From: Strobilurus pachycystidiatus
Taxonomy: Eukaryota; Basidiomycota; Agaricomycetes; Agaricales; Physalacriaceae
Length of the DNA: 64,000 bases
Assembly (NCBI GenBank): GCA_019915135.1
Contig: JAHLMK010000035.1
Coordinates: 91,086-155,085, forward strand
Reading direction: 5' to 3'
The notes beneath the pieces are model-generated. The model saw nothing but the letters and a program-made list of their open reading frames with translations, did not search any database and was not told the DNA's origin. A program made the translations under genes and the position numbers. This document shows, one piece after another, positions 46,279 through 56,727 of the stretch; position 1 is the stretch's first letter, and each line of letters opens with the position of its first letter.

Positions 46279-46699
46279 TAAATGAGCCGGTGGTCAGTTG
46301 GTAACGAGTTTGGTGGTGGTGGTAACGAGCAATGTGCGAGAGTGAATAAAGTCACTTTTTGGGCCTCACTTGCCGCACTTGCCGCACTTGATCGCCACCC
46401 ATTTCTGGCCAGTTCACTTACCACGCTTATATATGTACTTGTTCACTTCTCACTTGGACACCTCCTACTCATCGTCGCCGACGATGTGTGACTCCCACAA
46501 TTCTTCAGTCTTGCAAGCAACATCTGCTGCGGGTACCGACCTCGACATCTGATTCTGTGGGCTACACGCGTCATCAAACACGATCGTGGACATATGCATC
46601 CTCCTACTGAACCCCCCTAACCCTACCCTTTCTACGCCTGGTTAGCTCATCCATTGTTTCAGCTCCTGAGGAAAGAAACACGCTGGGAATAGACTGATT

Positions 46700-47955
46700 T
46701 ACACAACGAAGCTTTTCCATTATGCAAGCAGGTACTTTCGAACGCACCTGTTCGCGGCTATGGAAAGCGCGGCTTACCATATCGCGTATACACAGATGCG
46801 TGCGATTACGGCCTTGCGGGCATCCTTCAGCAAGTCCAACCGGTCACTATGCGAGAGCTCAAGGGTACTCGAACGTACGATAGGCTTAAGGCTGCTCACG
46901 AACGTGGCGATCCAGTCCCTCAGCTGGTTACGTCGATATCCAAGGAGTTCAACGACGTACCATCACCTGGTGCCTGGGCTTCATCTTTCGAAGATACAGC
47001 GGTATTTGTGGAACGCGTTGTCTGTTATTGGTCTCGCGTACTAAAGTCAGCAGAGCGAAATTACTCGCCCACGGAACGCGAAGCTCTAGCACTTCGGGAA
47101 GCTCTGATAAAGTTTCAAACTTACATCGAAGGTGAAAGTATACTTGCAGTAGCTGACCATACCGCTTTAACATGGAGCAAAACTTTTCAGAACATTCATC
47201 GCCGCCTACTGACGTGGGGCACCACCTTTTCCGCTTATCCCAATCTTCACATCATCCATCGCGCGGGGCGTTTCACTCTAACGTGGACCCAATATCACGA
47301 TTGCGCCGCCGTCTTCCACCTCAGTCCGGTCCTGCTAATGATGCCATACCCTCAGTAGATCCGATCAAGACCGAACTCGAGGATCCCATGAAGGACTTGT
47401 ACGCAGATTTAGGTGAGCATTTCGAGCAGAAACTCTTGAATGTTGGAAGCAAGTTTCTGACTTCCGAAATACATGACGAACTTGAACCGCGTTACCTGGA
47501 CTTGCAAGAGCTACCAGTTGCGAATTCAGCCAACGAGGAATTCGCTCTATCATGCGCAACCGTAGCCCAATCTTACAATTTACTCATTGGTATTAGCAGT
47601 GATGAACTCACTCGATGGCATTCAGGTTACGCGGCAGATCCCCATTTCTCAGATGTCATTGCATCGTTACAAGGACCTCGAGCACATATCACCCCGAAAT
47701 ACCCTCAGTATCACTATTCGGATGAGGGATTGATCTATTTTGAGGATGCCAACGGTAACAATCGTGTATGTGTTCCAAAGTCGCTTCAACTGGAGATTAT
47801 GGCTAATGTTCATGACTCTCTCACGGAATCAGCTCACGGCGGGTATCACAAGTGCTACAATCGATTAGCTTCTACTCACTACTGGCCACGTATGTCTCGC
47901 AACCTCAAGGCATACGTACAGACTTGTGACATCTGCCAGAAGTCTCTTCTCCAGT
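46700..47955 (+). mobile_element. Ty3-type retrotransposon pol fragment (RNase H, integrase zinc finger)
   Basis: First part: YRVYTDACDYGLAGILQQVQ, then VCYWSRVLKSAERNYSPTER, EALALREALIKFQTYIEGES and LAVADHTALTWSKTF. This is the RNase H domain joined to reverse transcriptase in Ty3 elements. Near 47270 the frame shifts by one base to HSNVDPISRL. The second part ends with the integrase H2C2 zinc-binding module: ANVHDSLTESAHGGYHKCYN, YWPRMSRNLKAYVQTCDICQ. The sequence stops at a TAA at 47955; the integrase core, reverse transcriptase and LTRs are all missing. It is a dead fragment. Confidence 0.9.
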
Positions 47956-48070
47956 AAGATGGTCCAGGACTCGTTACCCTAGTACGTCTCTTTCATCCGA
48001 CCTTTTACGGAACGCCACATTTACAGCCCCCAGCCTAACACACTTCATCGCCTCGATACCCGCAGCTGGC

Positions 48071-50177
48071 GTGCGGTGGTCCGATGGTGACGGGATGGAG
48101 CACACACTCGAGCAGGCAGCAGGAGACGTCGTACAGGCGATCCAAGCCCTCAAAGAGTCGCGTCCCACCGCCACACCCGCGCTCAGAACGCTCCTACTAA
48201 ACCTTCGTGGCGCCCTAATCTCGTGCGAGACGTCCTGCCACACCGAACGCCTCTCGTACCCCTTTGGAGGCGCGCGACTACAAGTCGAAGATGGCCTCCG
48301 GTTGCTCTTCCCAGACTCCGTCATACCGAAATTAAGCCCCGTCTCATCCGTGTCGGAGTCTCCATTCCCATCAACATCGAAGTGCATTCTTCCGACCCAG
48401 AGCCCGATGGCGGGTTCAACTTCGGACTCATCGGCACTAGAGCACGTTCAGCGACTCTTCAGCGGCCTGTGGCAGATGTCTTCCCCCGCCTGGGGCGCAG
48501 CCTCCAGCAAAAAGGTCGACGCGGCGCTTGCGGAGCTAGTCGGTGCAGGACTTGTCGCGACGGATATGGCTGATCGATATGTGAGTGTTCCCTCCTTCTT
48601 TGTTTCTTGCGGGGTGGACTTGGCAACGCGAGAACGCGACATCTGAATCCCCGGATGGGTTAGATGGATGAAGGGAAGACGGAGGAAGGCATTCGAGTCT
48701 AGAACCCCGCCCTCTCCCACTGAACATTCATGGAGATCCAGTCCTCTCATCATCATTACTGAATAATGATTGACATTGTCCCTAGGGCGACGCAGAGCTC
48801 ATTTATGGATCCTTCCGAAACAGACTACCCGAAAGCGTTCGCGGGTCGGTGGTGGCGGCGACAAAGTGGTGTGTCTTCGCGCCGTTTGGAGAACCGGTCA
48901 CGCATCAGCTCGTTATGAACGCCGTGTTGGAGCGGACCAGAAGACTTGGAGGAAGGGTCGAGTTGTTGCAGGTGTGTAGACTATCTCTCGCATCCCATGT
49001 CCCCCGGTCAAAAATTGTGTTTTAATGGCGTAGTTCCATTGGTATGACGTGAGTTCGGGCTCTATCCGCTATGCAATGACGAGAAAACTGATTAATTTGG
49101 CAAGTACGACAACAAAGAATACCTGGTGATCCTGGAGGAGCTGGTGGGGATCACGAAAAGCCATCCGCATCTCGTCACGGCAATTGGCTTATGCAATTTC
49201 GACGCGGAACACACCCAGGAGGCGTGTGATTACCTCATTGCTCGGACGGGCCAAGTGGGGATCGTGTCCAATCAGGTCCAGGTGAGTTGAGAGTTGTGGA
49301 CTTGTAATCTTCCTTTCAAAGTCTCATCTTCCCTTCTTCACCGCTTGTGACGTCGTGCTAACCTTTCGCAGTATTCCCTCATTGACAGCCGGCCCAAGAT
49401 CAAGATGGCGGCGGTTTGCGAGAAGTATGGCGTCAAGCTACTGACGCATGGGACTTTTGTGAGTTTGTTTAATCGGTGGGATCGCGATATGGTGGATTCA
49501 TGATAGGGCGATGGGATCCATCATCTAAACTTCATTCAATACTAATCATAGTCTCGTAGTGCGGAGGGTTCCTCTCCGAGAAGTGGCTGGGCGCGAAAGC
49601 TCCTGATGTCTACAACGAATCGATAGGGCTTACTCCGTCTCAACGGAAGGTGTGTTGGGTCCCTTCCCGCTCCCCTAACCTTTCCTCATTCAAATTCTTA
49701 TCATAGTACTTCGACATGATCAACACTTGGGGAAGTTGGGCGGACCTCCAGGTGCTTCTCAGCGTACTGCACTCCGTGGCACAGAAGCATGGTGCTGACA
49801 TCAGTAACGTCGCGGCGCGGTGGGTGCTGGACAACGCCCAAGTCGGTTCGGTGATTGTGGGGACGAGGCTGGGAGTGTCGTCGAATGTGGGGAGCAGTCT
49901 AAAGACGGTGGGCGTCAAGGGAGGGAATGGGGACTGGTGGCGCCTGGACGAGGAGGACGATTGCGCATACTATGACGAGGCGACCAATGAGTACGTCGAC
50001 ATCAACGACGACTCTGTGAGAACGTTTGGGGCGCTGGCATTCCGATACATGGTTAGTCAAAAAGTACCCTTGCCTGACGGTTGGGAGCAACGACGCGATG
50101 AACTCGGTTGCATCTGGTACTTCAACCGTCGCACACAGGCCATGTCTTGGGCACATCCCGGACTACGGGTTTATTGA
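48071..50177 (+). CDS. aldo-keto reductase with C-terminal WW domain, 511 aa
   Basis: Seven exons (48071-48580, 48786-48971, 49034-49048, 49105-49281, 49372-49458, 49560-49649, 49707-50177) join in phase to 512 codons. The first 112 residues are unlike the family; the reductase region starts near the ATG at 48407. Reductase motifs: RLFSGLWQMSSPAWG, GLVATDMADRYGDAEL (catalytic Asp/Tyr), VVAATKWCVF (Lys), FHWYD, LVTAIGLCNFDAEHTQ and GSVIVGTRLGVS. The third exon is a 15-base microexon encoding FHWYD. The last exon runs on without a break into LPDGWEQRRDELGCIWYFNR and TQAMSWAHP, a complete WW domain. Family enzymes are NAD(P)H-dependent carbonyl reductases; WW domains bind proline-rich peptides. 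The fusion is unusual. Translation could also start at 48407. Confidence 0.88.
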
Positions 50178-50950
50178 AATCTACAGCCCATCAGTCCTCC
50201 GCTTCCTCTTCCGGCACCCGACCTTCATGGACCACCATCTCATACCACCCATCCCCACCCTTCTTCTTTCTGACCCCATCGACACCGACACTTCACCAAC
50301 GAGACCAGACGACAGGAATAGGAACGGACGCACGACGCGGCATGGGGGCTTTACGCACTACCATTATATGCCGGCAGTCTCCCGTTCCCGGTGCAGCGCA
50401 TCTATGTAAACAGCGATCAACTGCCAAGTTCTGTTGGCGCCTACACAACACGGTCTCTTACGACACCAGTGTAGGCGCTGTCGTTTCTCTCTCGCGACAA
50501 TGTTCGACGTGATATGCCGACGGGGCTGCAGACCGGGAAGTGTACCTCGTTTTGAATCGTTGCACGGTGCTAAGGTGTTCTGTGGGATAATATTGGGTGG
50601 TGGGTCTTCAACCTCATAAATGGGTGTCGTGGCAGTGTGCTAGATGGGCTAGTTCTTTGATTCTTTATCTTGTTGTTGCGTTTGTATTTCTATATTTGTC
50701 GGTATAGGGTCTCTTAGATGGACTTGGTTGTTGGCTCTTCTCCTGGTTGTGACTGTACTTATATTTCTGCAGCCTAGACTTTCACTAGTACGCCTTGTAT
50801 ATATCGTGTACCATAGGACCTCTTTCTGGCGCGCCTCGAATTTCGACGTGATCGACGATGTGGGGCGAACCCGGAGTCATGGTGTTTATAACTCTATCTC
50901 CGACCACCACCTTGCATCGTTAGCTAGGCTCATTAAAAAGAGCAATCAAG
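50178..50950. other. intergenic, nothing recognised
   Basis: Forward frames at 50026-50512 partly overlap the reductase 3' end and have no motifs. The stretch 50560-50950 is T-rich and probably holds the terminator of the reductase gene and the promoter of the phosphatase gene. Confidence 0.5.
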
Positions 50951-51452
50951 ATGTCCACTAGAATGCCGAAGCTAGTCGCTTTTGACCTCGAGTTCGACCT
51001 CGTTCATTTTCGTCTTGGTGGAACTCTCATGACGAATATGCAGTTACACGCTCTGGGATCTTTGGATCGATACGCATGTCTCCGGGCCTCTGCACAGACA
51101 CAAGAAGACTTTGAACCAAGTGTTAGACAAGTACGTCTCCCCTCATGTACATCCTGTTCTCCTTGACGCGTTTTGTTAGACATGATTCTCCGATTTCGTT
51201 CTATGAGGATGTACCACAGATCTTACATCGGCTTCGCACTGCTTGTGTCACTATTGCTGCTGCCTCGCGAACATCAGCTCCGAAACTGTCAGTGATCTCC
51301 AAGGTCGCTTGTTGTATGCTTACTCGCGACTTTGTCTTCCTGCAGAGCGCGTCAAGCCCTTTCTCTTCTACTGGGCCCCTCCAAAGGTGGGAGACACGGA
51401 AGAGCAGATAATGAGAGCGGAGGAGTTTTTGATCAGACAGAGATATATCCTG
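50951..51452 (+). CDS. magnesium-dependent phosphatase-1-like HAD protein (3' end not found)
   Basis: Exons 50951-50991, 51044-51130, 51180-51287 and 51346-51452 join in phase. They give MPKLVAFDLDYTLWDLWIDT (HAD nucleophile DLDYT formed across the first splice), HVSGPLHRHKKTLNQVLDKH, SPISFYEDVPQILHRLRTAC, VTIAAASRTSAPKLARQALS (motif II Ser/Thr) and GVFDQTEIYPG. This matches eukaryotic MDP1, a small cytosolic phosphatase acting on phosphotyrosine or protein-bound sugars. The expected following exon with the acidic FFDDE motif is not apparent in 51.45-51.85 kb, so the gene may be truncated or its last exon diverged. A donor (gtgcgt) does follow the fourth exon. Confidence 0.75.
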
Positions 51453-51899
51453 GTGCGTACTCCGCGGAGTCTAGATCGTCAATCCTTTCCAGCAACTGAG
51501 GAGTGGGGGGGCTAATGTTATGGATCCTCAGTATCCTTCCGTTCTTCCTCCTCACTTCGCTTCATCGGACCGCTGTTCCCTTTCACACCTTCGATCGCCT
51601 CATGTACCACGTCGAACTACACAGAATGCTCTCGAATAATCACTGTGAAGTAGTCCAAGTACTTTCAAGCCCGGCGACGGTCTTTCAAGGATTGGGAGTG
51701 GCGCAAACCTTTGTCATCAAGGCGCCCGCCCCGTTCTCCGTCACTGAACGGCGCTCTCCTCTATTCACAGGCAGAACCACACCTCAGATCCACGTTCGTC
51801 CCCCCTGATACGCCCCGCCACTTACGAGAGCTTTGACGCGTCATAGTCCACCCGGCCTTTCGCGCGCACACCTTCCACCCGTGGCTTCAGTGTTTTATG

Positions 51900-52186
51900 A
51901 CGGAAGCGTCCTTACAGTGCCGGTATGGCGCACTTCAGGCGTCGCGCTGAAGTGCTAGACACTTGATCGTCTTTCACGGTGCCTTGCACTTCAGGCCTAA
52001 CACTTCAGGCCTACTCGAGTGTACACTGGACAGCGGGACACTGAGGCTCTCCACTCAAGTGTTCGCACTATGCTCTGGCGCGCTTGCGCGCCTTGAATGT
52101 GATATATCACACTGAAGTGTCAACATGCATCGCGTAGATATGTTACACTGTAGTGCAACAACAAAATATATTACCTATGTTACACT
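51900..52186. repeat. cluster of CACTTCAG/ACACT palindromes
   Basis: Short palindromes crowd the segment: CACTTCAGGC..GCTGAAGTG near 51932-51955, ACACTGAAGTGT near 52109-52120, ACACTGTAGTG near 52145 and ACACTCTAGTGT near 52182. It borders the repeat shared with 62.26 kb and is probably part of the same element, directly 3' of the palmitoyltransferase gene. Confidence 0.55.
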
Positions 52187-52241
52187 CTAGTGTTTGGGTG
52201 GTACACATCCGGAAATCCTAAAGTCTGGCGATCTGGGTATA
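52171..52241. repeat. ~70-bp repeat shared with 62256-62327, overlapping a gene end
   Basis: TTACCTATGTTACACTCTAG through ATCTGGGT matches 62256-62327 with very few differences. On the reverse strand it encodes the last residues and stop codon of the palmitoyltransferase gene (CCAGATCGCC.. to CACTAG). Confidence 0.9.
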
Positions 52242-53378
52242 TCGCGATCCACCTCGGAAAGCTCCTTTGCTAGTCGGACAAGCATCTCTTCAGATGCTGG
52301 ATTGCGCGGGAAGCAGCGTCCGTCTCCTGGACTGAATGTAGACTTAGCACACTCCGCACTCAGATAAGACAAGCCAACTCACCATGATCCACCGCAAAGA
52401 ATACGATATACCCAGCCATACGGCCTGTCCCATCCCAACACCTGTCGCAGATTTCGCTTCCACCCCACATCGTACAGTCTGATGTACGCATGCGCGTCTC
52501 TGACGAGCCGCCTCTGCGGATAGGTCAATTCGTGCTCTTCGAGCTGGTCGGGGAGTTGTCGCAAGAGGAGGAACGGAGACAGACTCTCTATGGTTGTCTG
52601 GTTGGTGAGGGTAAGGTAGAGGTGGTAGCCGAAGAAGGACCCCATGACGAGGGTAAAGACTGCACCGAGGAAGAAGAGGAACATGGCGTGTATGGGTGTA
52701 GTCGAATCGACTTTATACGGATTGTTGAACGCGTAAATGACAACGAAGGCGGACGTGTAGGCGAGATAGAGGGCGAGCAAGGTGATACAGAAGAGAAAGT
52801 GGAGGAAAGCGGGATAGGTCCTGTGCCCGATGCAGTTGCTGCCGAGCCACGGACAATGATGGTCCATCTTCAAAACGCAACGTCCACAATAGGTGCAGTG
52901 GTGTGTCCGCTCAGGTTTTGGAGCCCAGCACTTCCGACACCACTTGCCCGGCGCGGAGAAGTCAAAGTCAGCAGCGAGCGCCTCGGTCAGACCGACCTCT
53001 TCGCCCTCGCCCTCGCCGTCGTCGTTGGTCATTTTGGTCTCCACCGGTCCGGGGTCGCGCGCGACGCAGATGATAAGAGAGGTGAATATCATGAATGTGA
53101 GGAGATTGAAAGATACGTCGTGAGTAGGTGGATGCCGAATGAAAGTGGGGACTCCAGAAGGAGGAGGTGGTGCTTGACATAGACAATGAGGGTGGACGGT
53201 TGGGGAGCCAATATAAGTGTAACAGTACCTGTTCTCTGTCAGCTCGTGCCAGAAATGAGAGAACGGGGCGCGTACCAAACAAAGGCATGTACTGGTACCA
53301 TCGTTTTCGTGGGAGCTCTTCGGGCTCAGAAGTGTGCACAAATGTCGTGAAGTCAAGGGAGAACGAGGCGCGTGGCAT
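52187..53378 (-). CDS. DHHC palmitoyltransferase (PFA3/4-like)
   Basis: The gene starts MPRASFSLDFTTFVHTSEPE; MPSSHHATT at 53450 is an alternative start. After an intron come hydrophobic spans and ARDPGPVE (the DPG motif). The cysteine-rich core is complete: CRKCWAPKPERTHHCTYCGR, CVLKMDHHCPWLGSNCIGH, with catalytic DHHC. Further membrane spans follow (FCITLLALYLAYTSAFVVIY; LFFLGAVFTLVMGSFFGYHL), then TNQTTIESL (TTxE motif) and GWKRNLRQVLGWD. The enzyme attaches palmitate to cysteines at ER, Golgi or vacuole membranes. The last exon ends PGDGRCFPRNPASEEMLVRL, then AKELSEVDRDI and about 16 extra residues encoded by a dispersed repeat. The frame between exon 1 and SFNLLTFMIF is not fully resolved; a missed intron is likely. 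Confidence 0.88.
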
Positions 53379-53832
53379 GGTTGTCGATGTGGACGGTGTA
53401 ACGCATATAGGGTTATATTTTACAGTCGTGGCATGATGGGAAGAGGGCAAGTAATGAATGGCATCACAATGCAGTCAAAAAGCCGGCAAACGCATTCTAA
53501 CGTGCCGTCACTGACTCAGCATCATGACATGAGCGTGTATATCGTAGAGTCAAAGACTCAAAAGTACAGAAACATTGGACCAGTTGATGTTGTGGTCATT
53601 ATACGAATAGCAAACTGAAAACAAATGTGATGAAGCCCTGTCTATGCACCAATGCTTTGCAATGCATACGAAAGCTCAAACCCAACTTTCAGTCATCATC
53701 GAACATCATCGAAAAAGTTTTGCGTAGATATAGTACAATTGAGCATTCGCTATCGTATAAGTAACCTCGTACAGATCCACATCCCCTCGCGGCCAAATAT
53801 CACTACAGAAAGAACGAGTCTGTTATATTTGA

Positions 53833-55891
53833 TCAGACATGCTCCAGCTTTTCTTCCCGGCTCTTCAGGTCAGGCGTGGACATACGGTCAGTTTTGTTCA
53901 TGTCGCCTTCCCACATCGCCCGGTCCCCGCGCATGCGGCCCATGACAATAGCGTGTGCATTCCATGGGCGGACGTCAGCGCCGAATAGCTCGTCCATGCG
54001 CTCGAGAGGTACGGTCTTGCTCTCGGGGAGAAGTAACTGTTCTTGTCTGGTCAGCCAAAAGTCTGTGATGTAATTACACAGGAAGACTCACGTAAACATA
54101 AGGAATTGAGATGACCATGAGACTGGCGAAGAAGAGGTATACGCCGTAGCCCATAGACGTGAACATCTGTGGCGTGAAACGGGCGACCAAGAACCTGGGG
54201 AGGCCCTTTAGCGTGCAGTACCGGGCTGTGATTCGGGAGGGACTCACGTAAACAACCAGTTGGAGGCAGCCATGCAAGCCTGGGTAAAAGTCCTGACATG
54301 TTGGGGGAAGATCTCGGCACCAATGACCCATACGGTACCATTCCACGTCGGCGAGTAGAATATGGTCCAGATGTAGAAAGCAGCAACGGCAGAGCGTCCA
54401 CCAGCATCGAGTGTAGAGCTGGTGTTTGCTGTTGGGTCGGCGATGGCGATGTAACCACCAATGTAGTACATGCTGAGGGCACCGCCGATGGACCCAATAA
54501 TCAATATCTTCCGGCGACCGAGGGAATCAATCAAGTACAATAGGAAGACGAGGGCACCAAGGAGCTTGACTGTAAAGGTGTCAGAATTGATGTAACGGTA
54601 AAGGGAGTGCGGAGCGGACGTACTGATACCGTAGACACCGGTGGTAAGGAGCGAGGCGCTACTTCCAGTGATACCAATAGACTTGAAGATCGTGGGCGAA
54701 TAGTAATTGATAGCGTTGATACCGGTCGCGTTCTGCCATGCGAACATGCTGGACCCAAGGAGAAGGCGGTATACCAGCCTCTTGTCACTGAACACGGTCT
54801 TCATTGGACCAAAGAATCCAGCACCAGCCAAGCTACGCTCGTGGTGGACAGCGTTCTCAATCTCAGTCAACTCCTGCACGACATAGGGCGCATCCTCCGG
54901 AAGGTGGCGGAGGTAGGCAAGGTTCTTGAGCGCTTGTGTGTTGCGGTCGCGCGTAACGAGGAATCGGGGCGACTCGGTGAGCCAGAAGGAGCCGAGGGCA
55001 AGCATGCCTCCGGGAACGAGCTGAACAGCGAATGCGATGAGCCATTGCTTGTGGCTGGGGAGAATGTGTTGCGTGACGCCATAATTGATCCAAAATCCTA
55101 CGTGGACGAGGCGATTTGGCTGATGTTTCGCCTTCTGGTAGGAGGAAAAGCGGACCAGTGACACCACCGATTTGCCAACAGAGTTAGTACATACCAATGA
55201 GGCGACCGCGGATAGCAGGAGGTGAGATTTCCGCGACATAGATGGGCTGTCGGAGAAGGATCAATTTAGACCCGGTGATCGTTCAGCGGATGAAAAATTG
55301 CTCACCGCCAGGTTAGAGGCTACGCCGATGGCGAGACCGACGATGACGCGTCCGCCATAGATGATTCCGAGACCAGTGCTGGAGCTGAGAGGCCGTGAGC
55401 ATGTGAAGGGGGGTAGGGAGGCTCATAAGATTTACGAAGCCACCGTCTGCATGATGGCACCAATACAGAATACGAATCCAGCGATGACGAGACCAAGCCT
55501 GCGACCCAGGAAGTAACCGATAGGGTATCCGAAGATAGCACCAAAGAAGCATCTATGAGGCGAATGAGACCAGGTCTACGATCGTGAATGAAAACGCGTA
55601 CCCGGCCTGGTACATGGAGACAATGTTGCACTGATGAGGTCGAACTCGCTCTTGCTCTTCGTCGTGAGATCGAACTCCGACTTGAAGGACGCGAGGGAGA
55701 TGGAAGTGCCAATGAATGCCGAGTCATATCTAACGCAAGAAAAGTCAGCCCCAGTCAAACGCCAGAAAAAGCGAAGCGGCGGACCCAATCATGACCGCAG
55801 CGAAGGTGGCAATGAAGGCAGTTACATAGATCCTCCATGAGTAGACTTCGGGAGGAGTGGGGCGGTCTTCAATGCGTGCTAGTTTGACCAT
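53833..55891 (-). CDS. MFS sugar/quinate permease-like transporter
   Basis: Starts MVKLARIEDRPTPPEVYSWR. Several short introns split the 5' half: YDSAFIGTSISLASFKSEFD, GAIFGYPIGYFLGRRLGLVI, GIIYGGRVIVGLAIGVASNL (GGRVIVGLAIG is the sugar-porter R-x-GRR/G-x-G region). It continues FWINYGVTQHILPSHKQWLI, WLTESPRFLVTRDRNTQALK (PESPR-like), GINAINYYSPTIFKSIGITG, DSLGRRKILIIGSIGGALSM and WVIGAEIFPQHVRTF, ending LLPESKTVPLERMDELFGAD and a polar tail; stop at 53833. Twelve plasma-membrane spans are expected for the family; proton-coupled import of quinate or sugars is the likely role. A short internal duplication (SEFDLTTKSKSEFDL) lies in the first external loop. Exon borders are approximate. Confidence 0.88.
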
Positions 55892-56727
55892 GATGTTTGC
55901 TGGACAAGATGGCGAAGAAAGAAGAAGCGGAAAAAATCCAGCCTTTTTATTGGTGCGGTTGCTGTAGGGACCCCAGCCCGAAATGTGGGGTAACTCCGCA
56001 AGATCGATGCGGAGAAAGGTCAAAATGCTGGCCAATGCAGTCAGATTGTCAGGTGAGGAGTCGATGGAGGCTCCTTTTTCCGCGCGTGGATGATGCCGTA
56101 CGCGTCCCGTGGATGATGCCGTTGTACATGTTCAACGTATGCGTCGAGTCTATCTGTAGAGTCAAGACTGTTTCAGGCTTTCGTCAAGGCCAAGAATATC
56201 TATAATCCAAAGTCAGTGCTCTCGAGTCTACCTGCTCCGTATTTCCATGGAACTGCTCATGATTCAACTGGGAAGACACAGAGAGTTGTTGACCCTCGTG
56301 TACTCATTCCCCGCTTTGGCGAGCCAGGAAGGCCCAGGAACTACGTACCACGCTTCAACTTTCTTCCGTCGTCCAGATGAAATTGCGATCGTGATAGCAG
56401 AAGGTCAGGAGGTCAGTGTGTCTCGGGTTAGGGTTGTCGAAACGTTCCTCCTCCTCCCACGCCTCCAACAATTGAGAGTGAGAGGTTCTTGATAGCCGCA
56501 AAGAGCACAGGGAAGACTGTCTGCTCCCCACAAAGATCTTGAAACCTCCAAGCTCTCATAAACGCGCACCGCTTATAACAAGAAGGGATAACAACAGATG
56601 CTGATTCGTATACATACAATCAAGAGTAAGTTGTAGCTCAAGCGCTATGATACAGTAAGTATAGGAATGCTACTCTATGCGTCTAGTATAAGGCTTTATC
56701 AAATACGGAAGACTGATACATATATCT
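55892..56727. other. intergenic, nothing recognised
   Basis: Promoter side of the transporter gene and 3' flank of the SNF2 gene. The direct copies of CGCGT..GGATGATGCCGT at about 56086-56120 are a minor tandem duplication. No gene is supported. Confidence 0.5.

Noticed and set aside
46612..46628. CCCCTAACCCTACCC, telomere-like repeat
   Set aside because: Only one or two imperfect units inside ordinary sequence; not evidence for a chromosome end or an interstitial telomere.
52490..53182. 230-codon forward frame, acidic
   Set aside because: Exact antisense of the DHHC palmitoyltransferase exon, whose zinc-binding and membrane motifs are unmistakable.
54607..55161. 184-codon forward frame
   Set aside because: Antisense to the sugar transporter's best-conserved region.
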